Below, piece after piece: positions 43,787 to 52,191 of a stretch of DNA of 52,213 nt. The notes below the pieces were generated by a model that was not told the DNA's origin, searched no databases, and saw only the letters and a program-made list of their open reading frames with translations. The position numbers and the translations under genes are program-made. The number at the start of each line of letters is the position of its first letter. Position 1 is the stretch's first letter. The stretch lies in NCBI RefSeq assembly GCF_947855115.1, contig NZ_CANTZW010000030.1, forward strand, positions 1 to 52,213, read 5' to 3'. The stretch is from an uncultured Parabacteroides sp. (GTDB taxonomy: Bacteria > Bacteroidota > Bacteroidia > Bacteroidales > Tannerellaceae).

Positions 43787-45705
43787 TTCAGCGTCTCCCA
43801 GTCATTTAATATTTCCTTCATAAGCACGTTAGCTTCTTCATGAAGTTTTGCCAGTTCCGCATGGATTTCATTCATACGTTTGTGAAAATCCACACCGTCG
43901 TCTTCTGCTTCCGGAACACCAACGTAGGCACCAGGTGTAAGCGAATAGTTCTTTTCCTCGATTTCTTCCAGAGTGGCAATCTTACAGAGACCGGCAATAT
44001 CCTTGTATTCGCCTTTACCGAATTTTTCAGTCAGCCAGTCGTGTTCTTTTATAACTGTCAAAACTTCTTCAAGCACTTTACAGAATTTATCTCCTGCCAG
44101 TCTCATGGATTTGAGTTCACGCTTTTTCAGTTTTTCTTCCGCTAACTTGACACAGCTTTTGGTCTGCTCTATCTGTCCGTTCAAGTTCTTGGATAGTTCA
44201 TCATAGTTTTCCCATGAACAGTTAAGCCATGCCAATGAGCTGTTGAACTGACCGGCGGTATCGCTGTCAAGGAGGGAAACAAATGATAGGGCTTCTTCCG
44301 AAATAGAATCTACTGCCTCGTTTATAGCCTGATTGTATTTTTCCAATAATGCCTGGTATTTGTCTGTTTCTCCACGGTAAAGATGGACGATTGCCTGCAA
44401 ATTGAGCAACTGCCATTCAGTCCATTCGTTCAGCGTGCGGTCAACAACTGTATAATATTTACGGGCATCTATAAAAAGCACTTTGTCGCGGTTTTCTTCC
44501 CGTTTGGCCTTGTCGAAAAACCACAGAGAACAAGGCAAAGACAATGTGTAGAAAAAGTTATTCCCTACACTTACCATCACATCCACGTGCCCGGTCTTTA
44601 CCAGTTGCTCCCTGATGTCGCGATCCTTGTTGGAACTGTCGGTAGCCGAACTTGCCATGACGAAACCGGCACGTCCACGCTCATTAAGATAAGCGTAAAA
44701 ATAATTAATCCAAAGATAATTAGCATTGCCCACCTCCTTGGTTTTGGCATTGACACCCGGCAATCCGAAAGGAAGGCGTCCCGCACTGAAAGCCGACTCC
44801 GACTTCACCTTATCCACATTGAAAGGAGGATTGGCTATCACATAATCGCATCTGCCTGCGAGATTGAAGGCATCATGATAGAAAGAGTTGGCTTCATCCC
44901 CGGAAACAATGCGTCCGTTAAGACCATGAACAGCCATATTCATCAAGCAGAGCTGTGCGTTGTATTCCACCTTTTCCTGACCGAAGAATGTCATCAGCGT
45001 ATTGGCGTTCATACCTGCCGCATTTACAAAATCACCGGTCTGAACAAACATTCCGCCTGAACCACAGGCTGGGTCAAACATAATACCCTGCTTGGGTTCC
45101 AAAACATTGACAAGCATTTTCACCAATGACTTTGGCGTAAAAAAAACGCCATCATCGCTGGCTACTGCCTTTGCGAATTTGGAAAGAAAGTATTCATAGA
45201 TTCGGCCTATAATGTCGCCGCCTATTTCATCAATGGTCTTATTATTGAAAATACGTAACAGTTCGCAGAGCAAATCATCGGCAAACATCGTATATGTTTT
45301 TGGCAATACGCCCGTAAGTTGTTCACTTTGTTCTTCTACCAGTTGCATTGCGTTATTTACTGCTTCGCCCAATGAATTCACCGGTTGGCCGTCCTTGTTT
45401 TTCAAACCGACAGAAGCGATATTGTCCGGTAAATTGACGAGAAAGTCAAATTGAGCCTCCCGTGGAAGATAAAGTGCGCTTTTTGCTTTAAAGTCGCTTG
45501 GTTCAACAGGCATTACCCTCCCTCCGCGTGAAGGTCGGTCTTTCAGTATCTCTGTTTCTACCAGTTTATATCGGCTGTAAGCATAGCGGAGAAACAACAA
45601 TGCCAACACCGGCATGCAATACTGGTTGCTTGTCAGTTTACTGCCCTGTCTCAACAGGTCAGCTGATTCCCAAAGTTCTGCTTCAAGTTTTCGTATATTT
45701 ATCAT
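43783..45705 (-). CDS. hsdM: Type I restriction enzyme, methylase subunit
   Basis: A 640-residue adenine-N6 methyltransferase. The N-terminal HsdM helical domain is followed by SAM motif I FDPACGSGGMF (about 209-219) and catalytic motif IV NPPF (about 290). The C-terminal helical region is long, with coiled-coil-like segments that contact HsdS. It starts 14 bases after the GIY-YIG gene. Intact. Confidence 0.96.
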   Translation of the reverse strand: MINIRKLEAELWESADLLRQGSKLTSNQYCMPVLALLFLRYAYSRYKLVETEILKDRPSRGGRVMPVEPSDFKAKSALYLPREAQFDFLVNLPDNIASVGLKNKDGQPVNSLGEAVNNAMQLVEEQSEQLTGVLPKTYTMFADDLLCELLRIFNNKTIDEIGGDIIGRIYEYFLSKFAKAVASDDGVFFTPKSLVKMLVNVLEPKQGIMFDPACGSGGMFVQTGDFVNAAGMNANTLMTFFGQEKVEYNAQLCLMNMAVHGLNGRIVSGDEANSFYHDAFNLAGRCDYVIANPPFNVDKVKSESAFSAGRLPFGLPGVNAKTKEVGNANYLWINYFYAYLNERGRAGFVMASSATDSSNKDRDIREQLVKTGHVDVMVSVGNNFFYTLSLPCSLWFFDKAKREENRDKVLFIDARKYYTVVDRTLNEWTEWQLLNLQAIVHLYRGETDKYQALLEKYNQAINEAVDSISEEALSFVSLLDSDTAGQFNSSLAWLNCSWENYDELSKNLNGQIEQTKSCVKLAEEKLKKRELKSMRLAGDKFCKVLEEVLTVIKEHDWLTEKFGKGEYKDIAGLCKIATLEEIEEKNYSLTPGAYVGVPEAEDDGVDFHKRMNEIHAELAKLHEEANVLMKEILNDWETLK

Positions 45706-45719
45706 ATATAATTTACTTT

Positions 45720-46391
45720 TTAATACTGTTCCTTTTCTTTTCTCAATTCACTTAATACCTTACCATTATAACTAAAATATTTAGGACCTTGGTATGCTCC
45801 CGATGTGTTCTGCTTTTCTTCTGGCAGGAAATTAGCTGTAAATGCAGAGAGGCTATACAGACGGCCATCATACTCAATTTTATCATCACTGGCAATTCTG
45901 ACAGACATTCGAAGTGGATCAAAAACAATCGTATCCCCAACATTTAAGCCAATCATATGAAACTTAAACGGAGGCTTTTGGGTTTTGCGTTGTTTTTCTT
46001 TAGATTCTGCCTCTATCTTCTTATCTTCATCTTTACTTTTGCTGACAACAGGCTTTCCATCAACATACACATATAGCTCGGCGTCATCTAGTAAATCTGC
46101 AATATCACGCATAATATCCAAAGCAACAGATGGAGCTATATTGAAGAATTCACGATTCTGTCTTATACGCAAATCTGTCAGACGATCAATCTGTTTATGT
46201 ATCTGTCTCTCAACTTTAGCATATTTAGTTGTTTTGAGAGTTGCATAAATCTCAAAAGGTAAAGGCACAGCAGTATTATCAAGTTCTTTGCTTCTGACAT
46301 CTACAGGACGTGAGCTTTTACCAATCTTGACCCAATCTTCTCTAAAACTCGGGTTTGTCAATATATATACATAACCTGTTTCATTTTCCAT
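45720..46391 (-). CDS. GIY-YIG nuclease-like protein (T5orf172/MUG113 type)
   Basis: A 223-residue protein. The N-terminal about 100 residues form a GIY-YIG-type domain of the T5orf172 group (GYVYILTNP, VKIGKSSRPVDVRSKEL, VERQIHKQI, REFFNI). A charged linker follows, then a C-terminal domain ending GAYQGPKYFSYNGKVLSELR, which resembles DUF4357-like tails. It starts 2 bases after the regulator gene and precedes hsdM. It could be an accessory nuclease of the restriction locus. Confidence 0.82.
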   Translation of the reverse strand: MENETGYVYILTNPSFREDWVKIGKSSRPVDVRSKELDNTAVPLPFEIYATLKTTKYAKVERQIHKQIDRLTDLRIRQNREFFNIAPSVALDIMRDIADLLDDAELYVYVDGKPVVSKSKDEDKKIEAESKEKQRKTQKPPFKFHMIGLNVGDTIVFDPLRMSVRIASDDKIEYDGRLYSLSAFTANFLPEEKQNTSGAYQGPKYFSYNGKVLSELRKEKEQY

Positions 46392-46393
46392 AA

Positions 46394-46597
46394 TTACTCG
46401 GTTCTTAATAAATCATCAACCTTTACTTCCAAGCACTTAGCTATCTGAATCAACATTTCTACATTGGGTTGTGAAGTATTTGTCACCCATTTTGAAACAA
46501 TTGCAGGGTCTTTTCCTAACTGTTCAGAAAGCCATTTATTAGTTTTACCTTTTTCGGCAAGAATAACTTTTATACGGTTCAAAAGTTTACGTTCCAT
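46394..46597 (-). CDS. XRE-family HTH regulator
   Basis: A 67-residue Cro/C1-type DNA-binding protein (NKWLSEQLGKDPAIVSKWVTNTSQPNVEMLIQIAKCLEVKVDDLL). First gene of the minus-strand defence operon, starting about 20 bases downstream of a perfect -7 box. Size and position match controller proteins of restriction systems, so it probably regulates this operon. Confidence 0.88.
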   Translation of the reverse strand: MERKLLNRIKVILAEKGKTNKWLSEQLGKDPAIVSKWVTNTSQPNVEMLIQIAKCLEVKVDDLLRTE

Positions 46598-46617
46598 AAC
46601 TATTACATTACTGTCAC

Positions 46618-46625
46618 AAATATAC
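46618..46625 (-). promoter_or_regulatory. -7 box for the minus-strand defence operon
   Basis: TATATTTG on the minus strand matches TAnnTTTG fully and lies 20 bases before the regulator's ATG. A clear -33 element is not seen. The first nine minus-strand genes have gaps of 31 bases or less, so they could all be read from here. Confidence 0.55.
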
Positions 46626-46901
46626 TATTATATTTGAACATATAATAAATTATTGATGGTATAATTCAAAAAAATGATAGAATTGACATTTTCTTGAATT
46701 ATGATGAACTTTATATATTGCGTTAATAGTGGTAAACGCCTTGACTTTACAACCGTATTCATATATACGTCCATTAAAGTAAAGTCAAATAAAGGGAAAA
46801 GAGAAAATAGTTTTATTTTTCCCTTTGTTCAGTAAAACAATATTCGCGAAACTCTCTTGCATTTAGTTGACATACTAGGCGAAAAACTCACATATTATTT
46901 G

Positions 46902-46909
46902 TACCTTTG
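46902..46909 (+). promoter_or_regulatory. Perfect -7 box upstream of non-coding DNA
   Basis: TACCTTTG matches TAnnTTTG fully. The next gene starts about 450 bases downstream, and two hairpins lie between. Confidence 0.5.
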
Positions 46910-46914
46910 TAAGT

Positions 46915-47178
46915 AGATAGAAAACTGGTGGACTTCAGTTGGAAAATCTAGATTTTCTATAGTTCTAATTTTATGTAGAAGAATAAACGTAGGAACAGTA
47001 GATTCAGATTCAAAAACAACCCGTTATGGTCTAAAAAATACTTTTCTACTGTTTAAAATATAAGCTTTTGATTATCAATTACATCTACATGTTGCGTCGG
47101 CAAATAAGTGGTGATTACCAACGATTAGTATATATCCTCAATGATTATTAAGGCGTTCATTTTGAGCGCCTTTCTTTT
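46915..47178 (+). ncRNA. Candidate non-coding transcript or long leader
   Basis: Between the -7 box and the terminator at 47150-47178 there is no convincing frame but clear structure: a 16-bp perfect palindrome (46943-46958) and an 8-bp inverted pair AACAGTAG/CTACTGTT (46994-47001, 47046-47053). It could be a small RNA or an attenuating leader of the HTH gene at 47358. No known RNA family recognised. Confidence 0.3.
47150..47178 (+). terminator. Terminator-like hairpin
   Basis: 10-bp stem (47150-47159 with 47163-47172, one G-T wobble) and three-base loop, followed by TCTTTTT. Confidence 0.65.
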
Positions 47179-47179
47179 T

Positions 47180-47217
47180 AGCCTTATAAGCGATGGTTAT
47201 CGTTTATAGGGCTTTTT
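47180..47217 (+). terminator. Second hairpin, terminator-like
   Basis: 15-bp imperfect stem (47180-47194 with 47199-47213, two mismatches) and four-base loop, followed by TTTTC. Directly behind the first hairpin. Confidence 0.5.
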
Positions 47218-47357
47218 CAGCTCATTTTTGTACCGCATTTGTTGCTCGCTTGTTAAAACTTGAAAATCGAGTGGAAAGGTAGTAGAGAAACTATACGCCA
47301 TTTTACACGGTTTTACGGGAATTTACAGTAATAACGGAGAAATAAAGATGAATTAAA

Positions 47358-48263
47358 ATGAGCAGCAACCTAAAAATTAAGCGAATTTGCGTTTGGTGCG
47401 GTAAAGAGTTTATCGCCCAAAAGACAACTACGGCGTGTTGTTCCAAGCAATGCGCCAACGCTCTTTATAAAAAAAAGAAGCGCGATGAAGCAATCAAGGC
47501 TAACAATCAATTCGTGGAGAAGAAGATTGAAAAAAAGCCTATCGAAAGAATCAAAGACAAGCCTTTTCTTACAATTACCGAAACGGCTATCTATCTCGGT
47601 GTAACTCGACCAGCCGTTTACGGCTACATTAAACGCAGTGAATTAAAGGGCATTCGCCTGGGCTTCAAATACCTTTTGAAGAAAGAGGATATTGATGTGC
47701 TATTCAATAATCCAACAGAGTTCCATACACCAACAAAAGAGAAAGCCCCTATCACAGATTTCTACACTACCGCAGAAGTCAAAGAGAAATATCATGTAAA
47801 TGAATCATGGATATTTTTAGTAGCCAAGAAGAACAATATTCCTCGGGCTTTCAATCGTGGCAAAACCTACTGGAGCAAGAAACATATAGACGCTTACTTT
47901 GCCAAGAAAGCCCCGAATCCTGACATTACCGAATGGTATAGTACCCAAGAAATGCAGGAAAAGTTCGGCATGACCTTATCCGCCATCTACTGTTTCGTTT
48001 CCAAGAATGCCATTCCGAAGAAGAAAGAAGGCATCATGGTGTACTATTCCAAGAAGCATGTGGATATAGCCAAGGGCATTGCTGCACCCGAAGAACCGCA
48101 ATATTATACGGTAGCCGAAGCGATGGAGAAATTCAATCTCACCCGTGACCAGCTCTATCATTATGCCAAGTACCATAATATCCCGAAAGTGAAGAAAGGC
48201 AAATACACGCTCATTTCCAAGCCCGAACTGGATAAGTTGCTTGCAGCCCCAAAGATCGAATAA
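47358..48263 (+). CDS. Zinc-ribbon protein with several excisionase-like HTH domains
   Basis: A 301-residue protein. The N-terminus has Cys pairs CVWCGKEF and CCSKQC, a small zinc finger. Four HTH_17-like units follow: LTITETAIYLGVTRPAVY (about 75), FYTTAEVKEKYHVNESWI (about 133), WYSTQEMQEKFGMTLSAIY (about 193) and YYTVAEAMEKFNLTRDQLY (about 253). Such multi-HTH proteins usually precede integrases in Bacteroides elements and may control excision or organise the recombination complex. It lies 84 bases before an integrase gene. Confidence 0.82.
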   Translation: MSSNLKIKRICVWCGKEFIAQKTTTACCSKQCANALYKKKKRDEAIKANNQFVEKKIEKKPIERIKDKPFLTITETAIYLGVTRPAVYGYIKRSELKGIRLGFKYLLKKEDIDVLFNNPTEFHTPTKEKAPITDFYTTAEVKEKYHVNESWIFLVAKKNNIPRAFNRGKTYWSKKHIDAYFAKKAPNPDITEWYSTQEMQEKFGMTLSAIYCFVSKNAIPKKKEGIMVYYSKKHVDIAKGIAAPEEPQYYTVAEAMEKFNLTRDQLYHYAKYHNIPKVKKGKYTLISKPELDKLLAAPKIE

Positions 48264-48330
48264 GTTATTTTTCGGTGAATGTACCCACCATTGAATCACC
48301 TTATTCCTTTGCACCAAACAAATGTAAAAC
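48264..48330 (+). repeat. Leader element upstream of an integrase, copy A
   Basis: About 67 bases that align without gaps with 52116-52182, at roughly three-quarters identity by eye. The shared core includes GGTGAAT, CCACCATTGAA and CACCT. In both places it lies just upstream of a + strand start codon. Confidence 0.6.
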
Positions 48331-48347
48331 TCTAAATATTAAACAGT

Positions 48348-49454
48348 ATGTCACACACATGTACAAAAGTAACAGTCCGTCAGAGAGCGATTCGGAATAA
48401 TCGCATCTCCTTGTATCTGGATTATTATCCGGCAGTTCGTAACCCTGAAACAATGCAGATGAGCCGCAGGGAATACCTCGGCATCTACATCTACGCCCAT
48501 CCCAAAAACGAAATGGAACGTGAGTTCAACAACGATATGTTGAACAAGACAGAGGCTATCCGTTGCATCAGAGTGCAATCACTCATCAACGAAGAATTCG
48601 GTTTCTTGGATAAAACCAAGCAGAAAGCCGATTTCCTTGCCTACCTCAAGAAGATGTGTCGGAACAAAGACCAGAAATGGCAATTCGTCTATCAGCATTT
48701 CTGCAACTTCGTCAAGGGACAATGTACCTTTGGCGATGTGAATGTGGACTTGTGCAAGAAGTTCCGTGAATACTTGCTGAATGCCAAGCAACTCAAACAC
48801 AGCAACCGCCCCATATCCCTCAATTCGGCATCCGGCTACTATTCTACTTTCAGAGGATTGTTGAAGATTGCCTATCGGAACAAATGGTTTCGTGAGAACA
48901 TCAACGATTACCTTGAAAAGATTGAACCACAAGATGTGAAGAAAGAGTATCTGACATTGGACGAAGTGAAGCAACTCGCTGTCACTCCTTGCGACATCCC
49001 CGTATTGAAAGCAGCCTCTTTATTTGCCTGTCTGACGGGGTTACGCATCAGTGGTATTCTCAACCTGCAATGGGAAGACTTCACTATCGCTCCCGACCAA
49101 GGTTATTGCTTGCGTATCAGAACCCAGAAAACCCAGACAGAAGCGACACTCCCCATCAGTTACGAAGCCTACGAATTATGCGGTACGCCCGGAACAGGCA
49201 AAGTATTCAAAGAGTTGAAACGGAGTATGATTAATTATCCGCTGAAAAGCTGGCTCAAAAAGGCAGGAATAACGAAGTCGATAAGCTTCCACTGCTTTCG
49301 TCATAGCTATGCCGTCATCCAAATCTCTTTAGGTACAGATATTTACACGGTTTCAAAGATGCTAACGCATAAGAACGTGTCCACAACTCAAATATATGCC
49401 GATTTGGTCAATTCCAAAAAACGAGAAACCGCTAATAAAATATCACTCAAGTAA
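48348..49454 (+). CDS. Tyrosine site-specific integrase
   Basis: A 368-residue integrase with an N-terminal arm-binding-like region, SAM-like domain (about 100-200) and catalytic domain. Boxes: Arg in TGLRISGIL, Lys in QKTQTEATL, HCFRHSYA, and LTHKNVSTTQIYA with the nucleophile (Thr-His replacing Gly-His). Intact. It follows the multi-HTH gene and may move the 3' element of the window. Confidence 0.93.
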   Translation: MSHTCTKVTVRQRAIRNNRISLYLDYYPAVRNPETMQMSRREYLGIYIYAHPKNEMEREFNNDMLNKTEAIRCIRVQSLINEEFGFLDKTKQKADFLAYLKKMCRNKDQKWQFVYQHFCNFVKGQCTFGDVNVDLCKKFREYLLNAKQLKHSNRPISLNSASGYYSTFRGLLKIAYRNKWFRENINDYLEKIEPQDVKKEYLTLDEVKQLAVTPCDIPVLKAASLFACLTGLRISGILNLQWEDFTIAPDQGYCLRIRTQKTQTEATLPISYEAYELCGTPGTGKVFKELKRSMINYPLKSWLKKAGITKSISFHCFRHSYAVIQISLGTDIYTVSKMLTHKNVSTTQIYADLVNSKKRETANKISLK

Positions 49455-49463
49455 ATTGCAAGT

Positions 49464-49828
49464 ATGAAACGAGGAATCATAACAAACAACAGACAAGGCA
49501 TCCATATTTCCGATGGTGAGATATGGATGACCTCTTGGGAGATAGCAGACTTGTTTTATACAACGGCTGGGACTATTCACGCAGCAATCAAAAGAATCCT
49601 GAAATCTAATGTTTTGAAGAGCCACGAAGTTTGTAAATACCTCAAATTGGAGAATGGGAACAATGCCGATGTGTATAATCTCGATATGGTTATAGCCCTA
49701 TCCTATCAATAGACACCGGGCATTCCGTTACATTTAGGAAATGGGTAATAAACGAAGTCGCTCGTAAACAAGATTACAACCTCCTGTTATATTTCAACAA
49801 GGATACAAACCATACATTGTATTGCTAA
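49464..49828 (+). pseudogene. RhuM-like protein gene, frameshifted
   Basis: The first frame (82 residues, to 49712) contains WMTSWEIADLFYTTAGTIHAA and ends VIALSYQ. The adjacent frame then reads IDTGHSVTFRKWVINEVA, which corresponds to the conserved YRIxS-x-x-FRxWA continuation of RhuM/virulence-type proteins. One missing base near 49705 explains the break. The restored length is about 121 residues, still short for the family. Confidence 0.58.
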
Positions 49829-50091
49829 TAAGCTATATCTCTATACCCTATTGATTGTCTGCATTGTTTACCTTAAATGATGCAGATAATTTTTGTTTTT
49901 GAGATACACAAGCCTATTTACCCAACTATTTTCATTCAAAAACAAGAAATTTACAATGCGCTTATTATAAGGAGTGTAACGTGGTGAAAAGTGATGAAAT
50001 ATATCGTCAAAAGCCCATTAACAGGCAAAACTATGGATTTTCTCAAAAATTAATCCTATATATTTGACACAAACGATTAATACATCTCACT
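49829..50091. other. AT-rich intergenic region
   Basis: About 260 bases with no recognisable gene, promoter of perfect form, or strong hairpin. Confidence 0.4.
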
Positions 50092-50970
50092 ATGGAGCAG
50101 AAAAAGATAGAACATATTACATTGCATCTGATTGTTTTTGCTACAATCGCAATCATTGGTGTTTTAGCCCGTCAAACCGTACTTCACTATGGTTGGGACG
50201 AGTTCAGCAGCTACCTTATTCTTGTAGTATGCTCTATTGTTATAGGAGCTATCTATTTCAATCTACAAATGGCATTCAGGCAACTCCTTTCCCCAACAAT
50301 AGAAAGATGCTTTATGAGATTTGAGTGTTACCGCAATAAGGCAGTGGTTGAACCCTCAATAGTACATCAGGAACTTATTGAAAGCACCATAGATACAGAA
50401 CCTATCGTTTCCGAATCTGAACCAGAAATCGAAACTACATCTGACACGACAGAAGAAGTTTTTATTTCCTCACTTCCTGAATCCAATGAAAATGTGGAAG
50501 AACTTCCAAAGAATGAAGCCACACCTTCTATTATCAATAATACTCCCATAGAAGAATCCAGCCAGCCAACAGAATATGAGATATACCATGCTACCGCTAT
50601 GGCTGAAAAAGAACGAGCATCGCAAGAAAAACTTGATAAGGTCATTGCTTACACAAAACAAACCTTAGTTCTCTATCTTGATGAAGCTGCACTTAATCGC
50701 TTGTGTGGATATGTGACAGAATATTACTTGTCAGACTCGTTGCCTAAAATCGAACCAATAAAGGTCGATTCTCAGTTAAAGACCATTGATATTATGCACT
50801 TTGGATGGAATATCGGGCGGGCTTTCGGCAAGCCACGCTTACAGACTGCCACATTTATAAAGAGGGTATTTGCTCATACCCTCCGTGATTCGGAAATATC
50901 TACCATTGAGCGTAAAATGTCGCACACGGAATCAGAGTGTCGTATCAAACTAGATAGAAAAATTGCATAA
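50092..50970 (+). CDS. Membrane protein with conserved C-terminal domain, function unknown
   Basis: A 292-residue protein. Two N-terminal membrane helices (about 12-31 and 40-60), then an acidic Ser/Thr/Glu-rich linker (about 95-160) and a helical C-terminal domain with YLDEAALNRLCGYVTEYY, IMHFGWNIGRAFG and FIKRVFAHTL. The last pattern recurs in proteins beside Bacteroides integrases, but I cannot name a function. It converges with the minus-strand gene that follows directly. Confidence 0.7.
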   Translation: MEQKKIEHITLHLIVFATIAIIGVLARQTVLHYGWDEFSSYLILVVCSIVIGAIYFNLQMAFRQLLSPTIERCFMRFECYRNKAVVEPSIVHQELIESTIDTEPIVSESEPEIETTSDTTEEVFISSLPESNENVEELPKNEATPSIINNTPIEESSQPTEYEIYHATAMAEKERASQEKLDKVIAYTKQTLVLYLDEAALNRLCGYVTEYYLSDSLPKIEPIKVDSQLKTIDIMHFGWNIGRAFGKPRLQTATFIKRVFAHTLRDSEISTIERKMSHTESECRIKLDRKIA

Positions 50971-51888
50971 TTAATACTGGCATTTATTTAAAACAGCCTC
51001 ATATCGAATATCATTAAAAGCTTTAGTCAATAACATTCCATTTTCCTTTGCAACGGGAACCAGTAACTGAGCTTTATATTTTTCTATAGACCTTGCAACC
51101 TTATCTTTTAAATCAATTGAAGTTAATGGTTCAGTCATCGTTGCAAACTCTTGATTTACTTGCGATAACACTTTTTCCATCAGCTTATTATCTAATTCAA
51201 TTATAGCTTTTTGTGCAATTTCTTTTGTTTTGTCTGTAGCTTGGATTAAATACATACATTTATCAAAATCACCATTCTTTTTGTATGTTCCAGATGCATC
51301 AATACCAGGGAAAGGATGTAATTGTATTGAAAATACGGAAGACCCAATACTCGCATCAAATAAGTTTCCATTACTATTTGAACCTAAATCAAAAGTTTGA
51401 TCTTGATAATATATATTTAAAAGATATAATGCTCCCAATGAACGTATGAAATGTTTTAAGGTTCCTTTATGTAACGACTTTCCTCTATTATGTTTTACCG
51501 CTTGATAAGCTTTTTGCCAATCTGAAGAACTAGTACCTCGTTTATATGCTTTATGTAGTGGTACTAAATATAGATTTTCATCTTGTTCCAAATACAATAT
51601 TGGACTTGAGACCATAACAACTTTGTTACTTAAACGCCATTTTGACTCTAATAGAGCCAAGCAATCTGTATCAAAATATAAATCTTTATCATCTGGTTTA
51701 GTACCTCCTTCTCTAAAATATAATTCTTTAGATATGGATTCTATTTCTACACTTGTACGAATCAATAAATCAGCAATTTTCATTGAATAAACATCAAGCT
51801 GTTTATCATCTATATGAATAATCTCTGCTAAAGCTAATAATTCACGTTCAAGTGATTTATATACATTCCAATATAAATTATTTTTCAT
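50971..51888 (-). CDS. Hypothetical protein, possibly HEPN-like
   Basis: A 305-residue protein from the ATG at 51888; an in-frame TTG at 51909 gives a slightly longer version. It is helix-rich, without membrane segments. The segment KHNRGKSLHKGTLKHFIRSL contains R-x4-H, the motif form of HEPN ribonucleases, placed before a hydrophobic helix (LGALYLLNIYY). It is a single gene on the minus strand between integrase-associated genes, a typical place for element cargo such as abortive-infection genes. Family assignment is tentative. Confidence 0.55.
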   Translation of the reverse strand: MKNNLYWNVYKSLERELLALAEIIHIDDKQLDVYSMKIADLLIRTSVEIESISKELYFREGGTKPDDKDLYFDTDCLALLESKWRLSNKVVMVSSPILYLEQDENLYLVPLHKAYKRGTSSSDWQKAYQAVKHNRGKSLHKGTLKHFIRSLGALYLLNIYYQDQTFDLGSNSNGNLFDASIGSSVFSIQLHPFPGIDASGTYKKNGDFDKCMYLIQATDKTKEIAQKAIIELDNKLMEKVLSQVNQEFATMTEPLTSIDLKDKVARSIEKYKAQLLVPVAKENGMLLTKAFNDIRYEAVLNKCQY

Positions 51889-51929
51889 CTCTATTGCATT
51901 TAAGAACAAAATCTGATGGTAAAATTACA

Positions 51930-52113
51930 AAAAGTTATTCATTCTTAAATTCAACTACCGTTATTTTATCTGTATAAAATCTGATATTTCATAAAAATCA
52001 CCTCTTTTTCATCAATAACTTCTAATAACTAGTACAAAGAACATAATCAAACATATAATACAAATTAATTATCAATGACTTATCATCAATAACTACCATC
52101 AAAAGTTATTCAT
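51930..52113. repeat. Short repeats ahead of the next gene, possible integrase arm sites
   Basis: AAAAGTTATTCAT occurs at 51930-51942 and 52101-52113; TCATCAATAACT at 52009-52020 and 52083-52094. AT-rich, no gene. Repeated short sites upstream of an integrase can be arm-binding sites, but this is only a suggestion. Confidence 0.4.
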
Positions 52114-52115
52114 CA

Positions 52116-52182
52116 GTTATATTTTGGTGAATAATTCCACCATTGAAACACCTGTTTTCTTTGCCGTCGAACAATTAAAAAC
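52116..52182 (+). repeat. Leader element upstream of an integrase, copy B
   Basis: Gap-free counterpart of 48264-48330. It ends 9 bases before the ATG at 52192, which supports the view that the gene starting there is a relative of the integrase at 48348. Confidence 0.6.
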
Positions 52183-52191
52183 GATTGGCGT

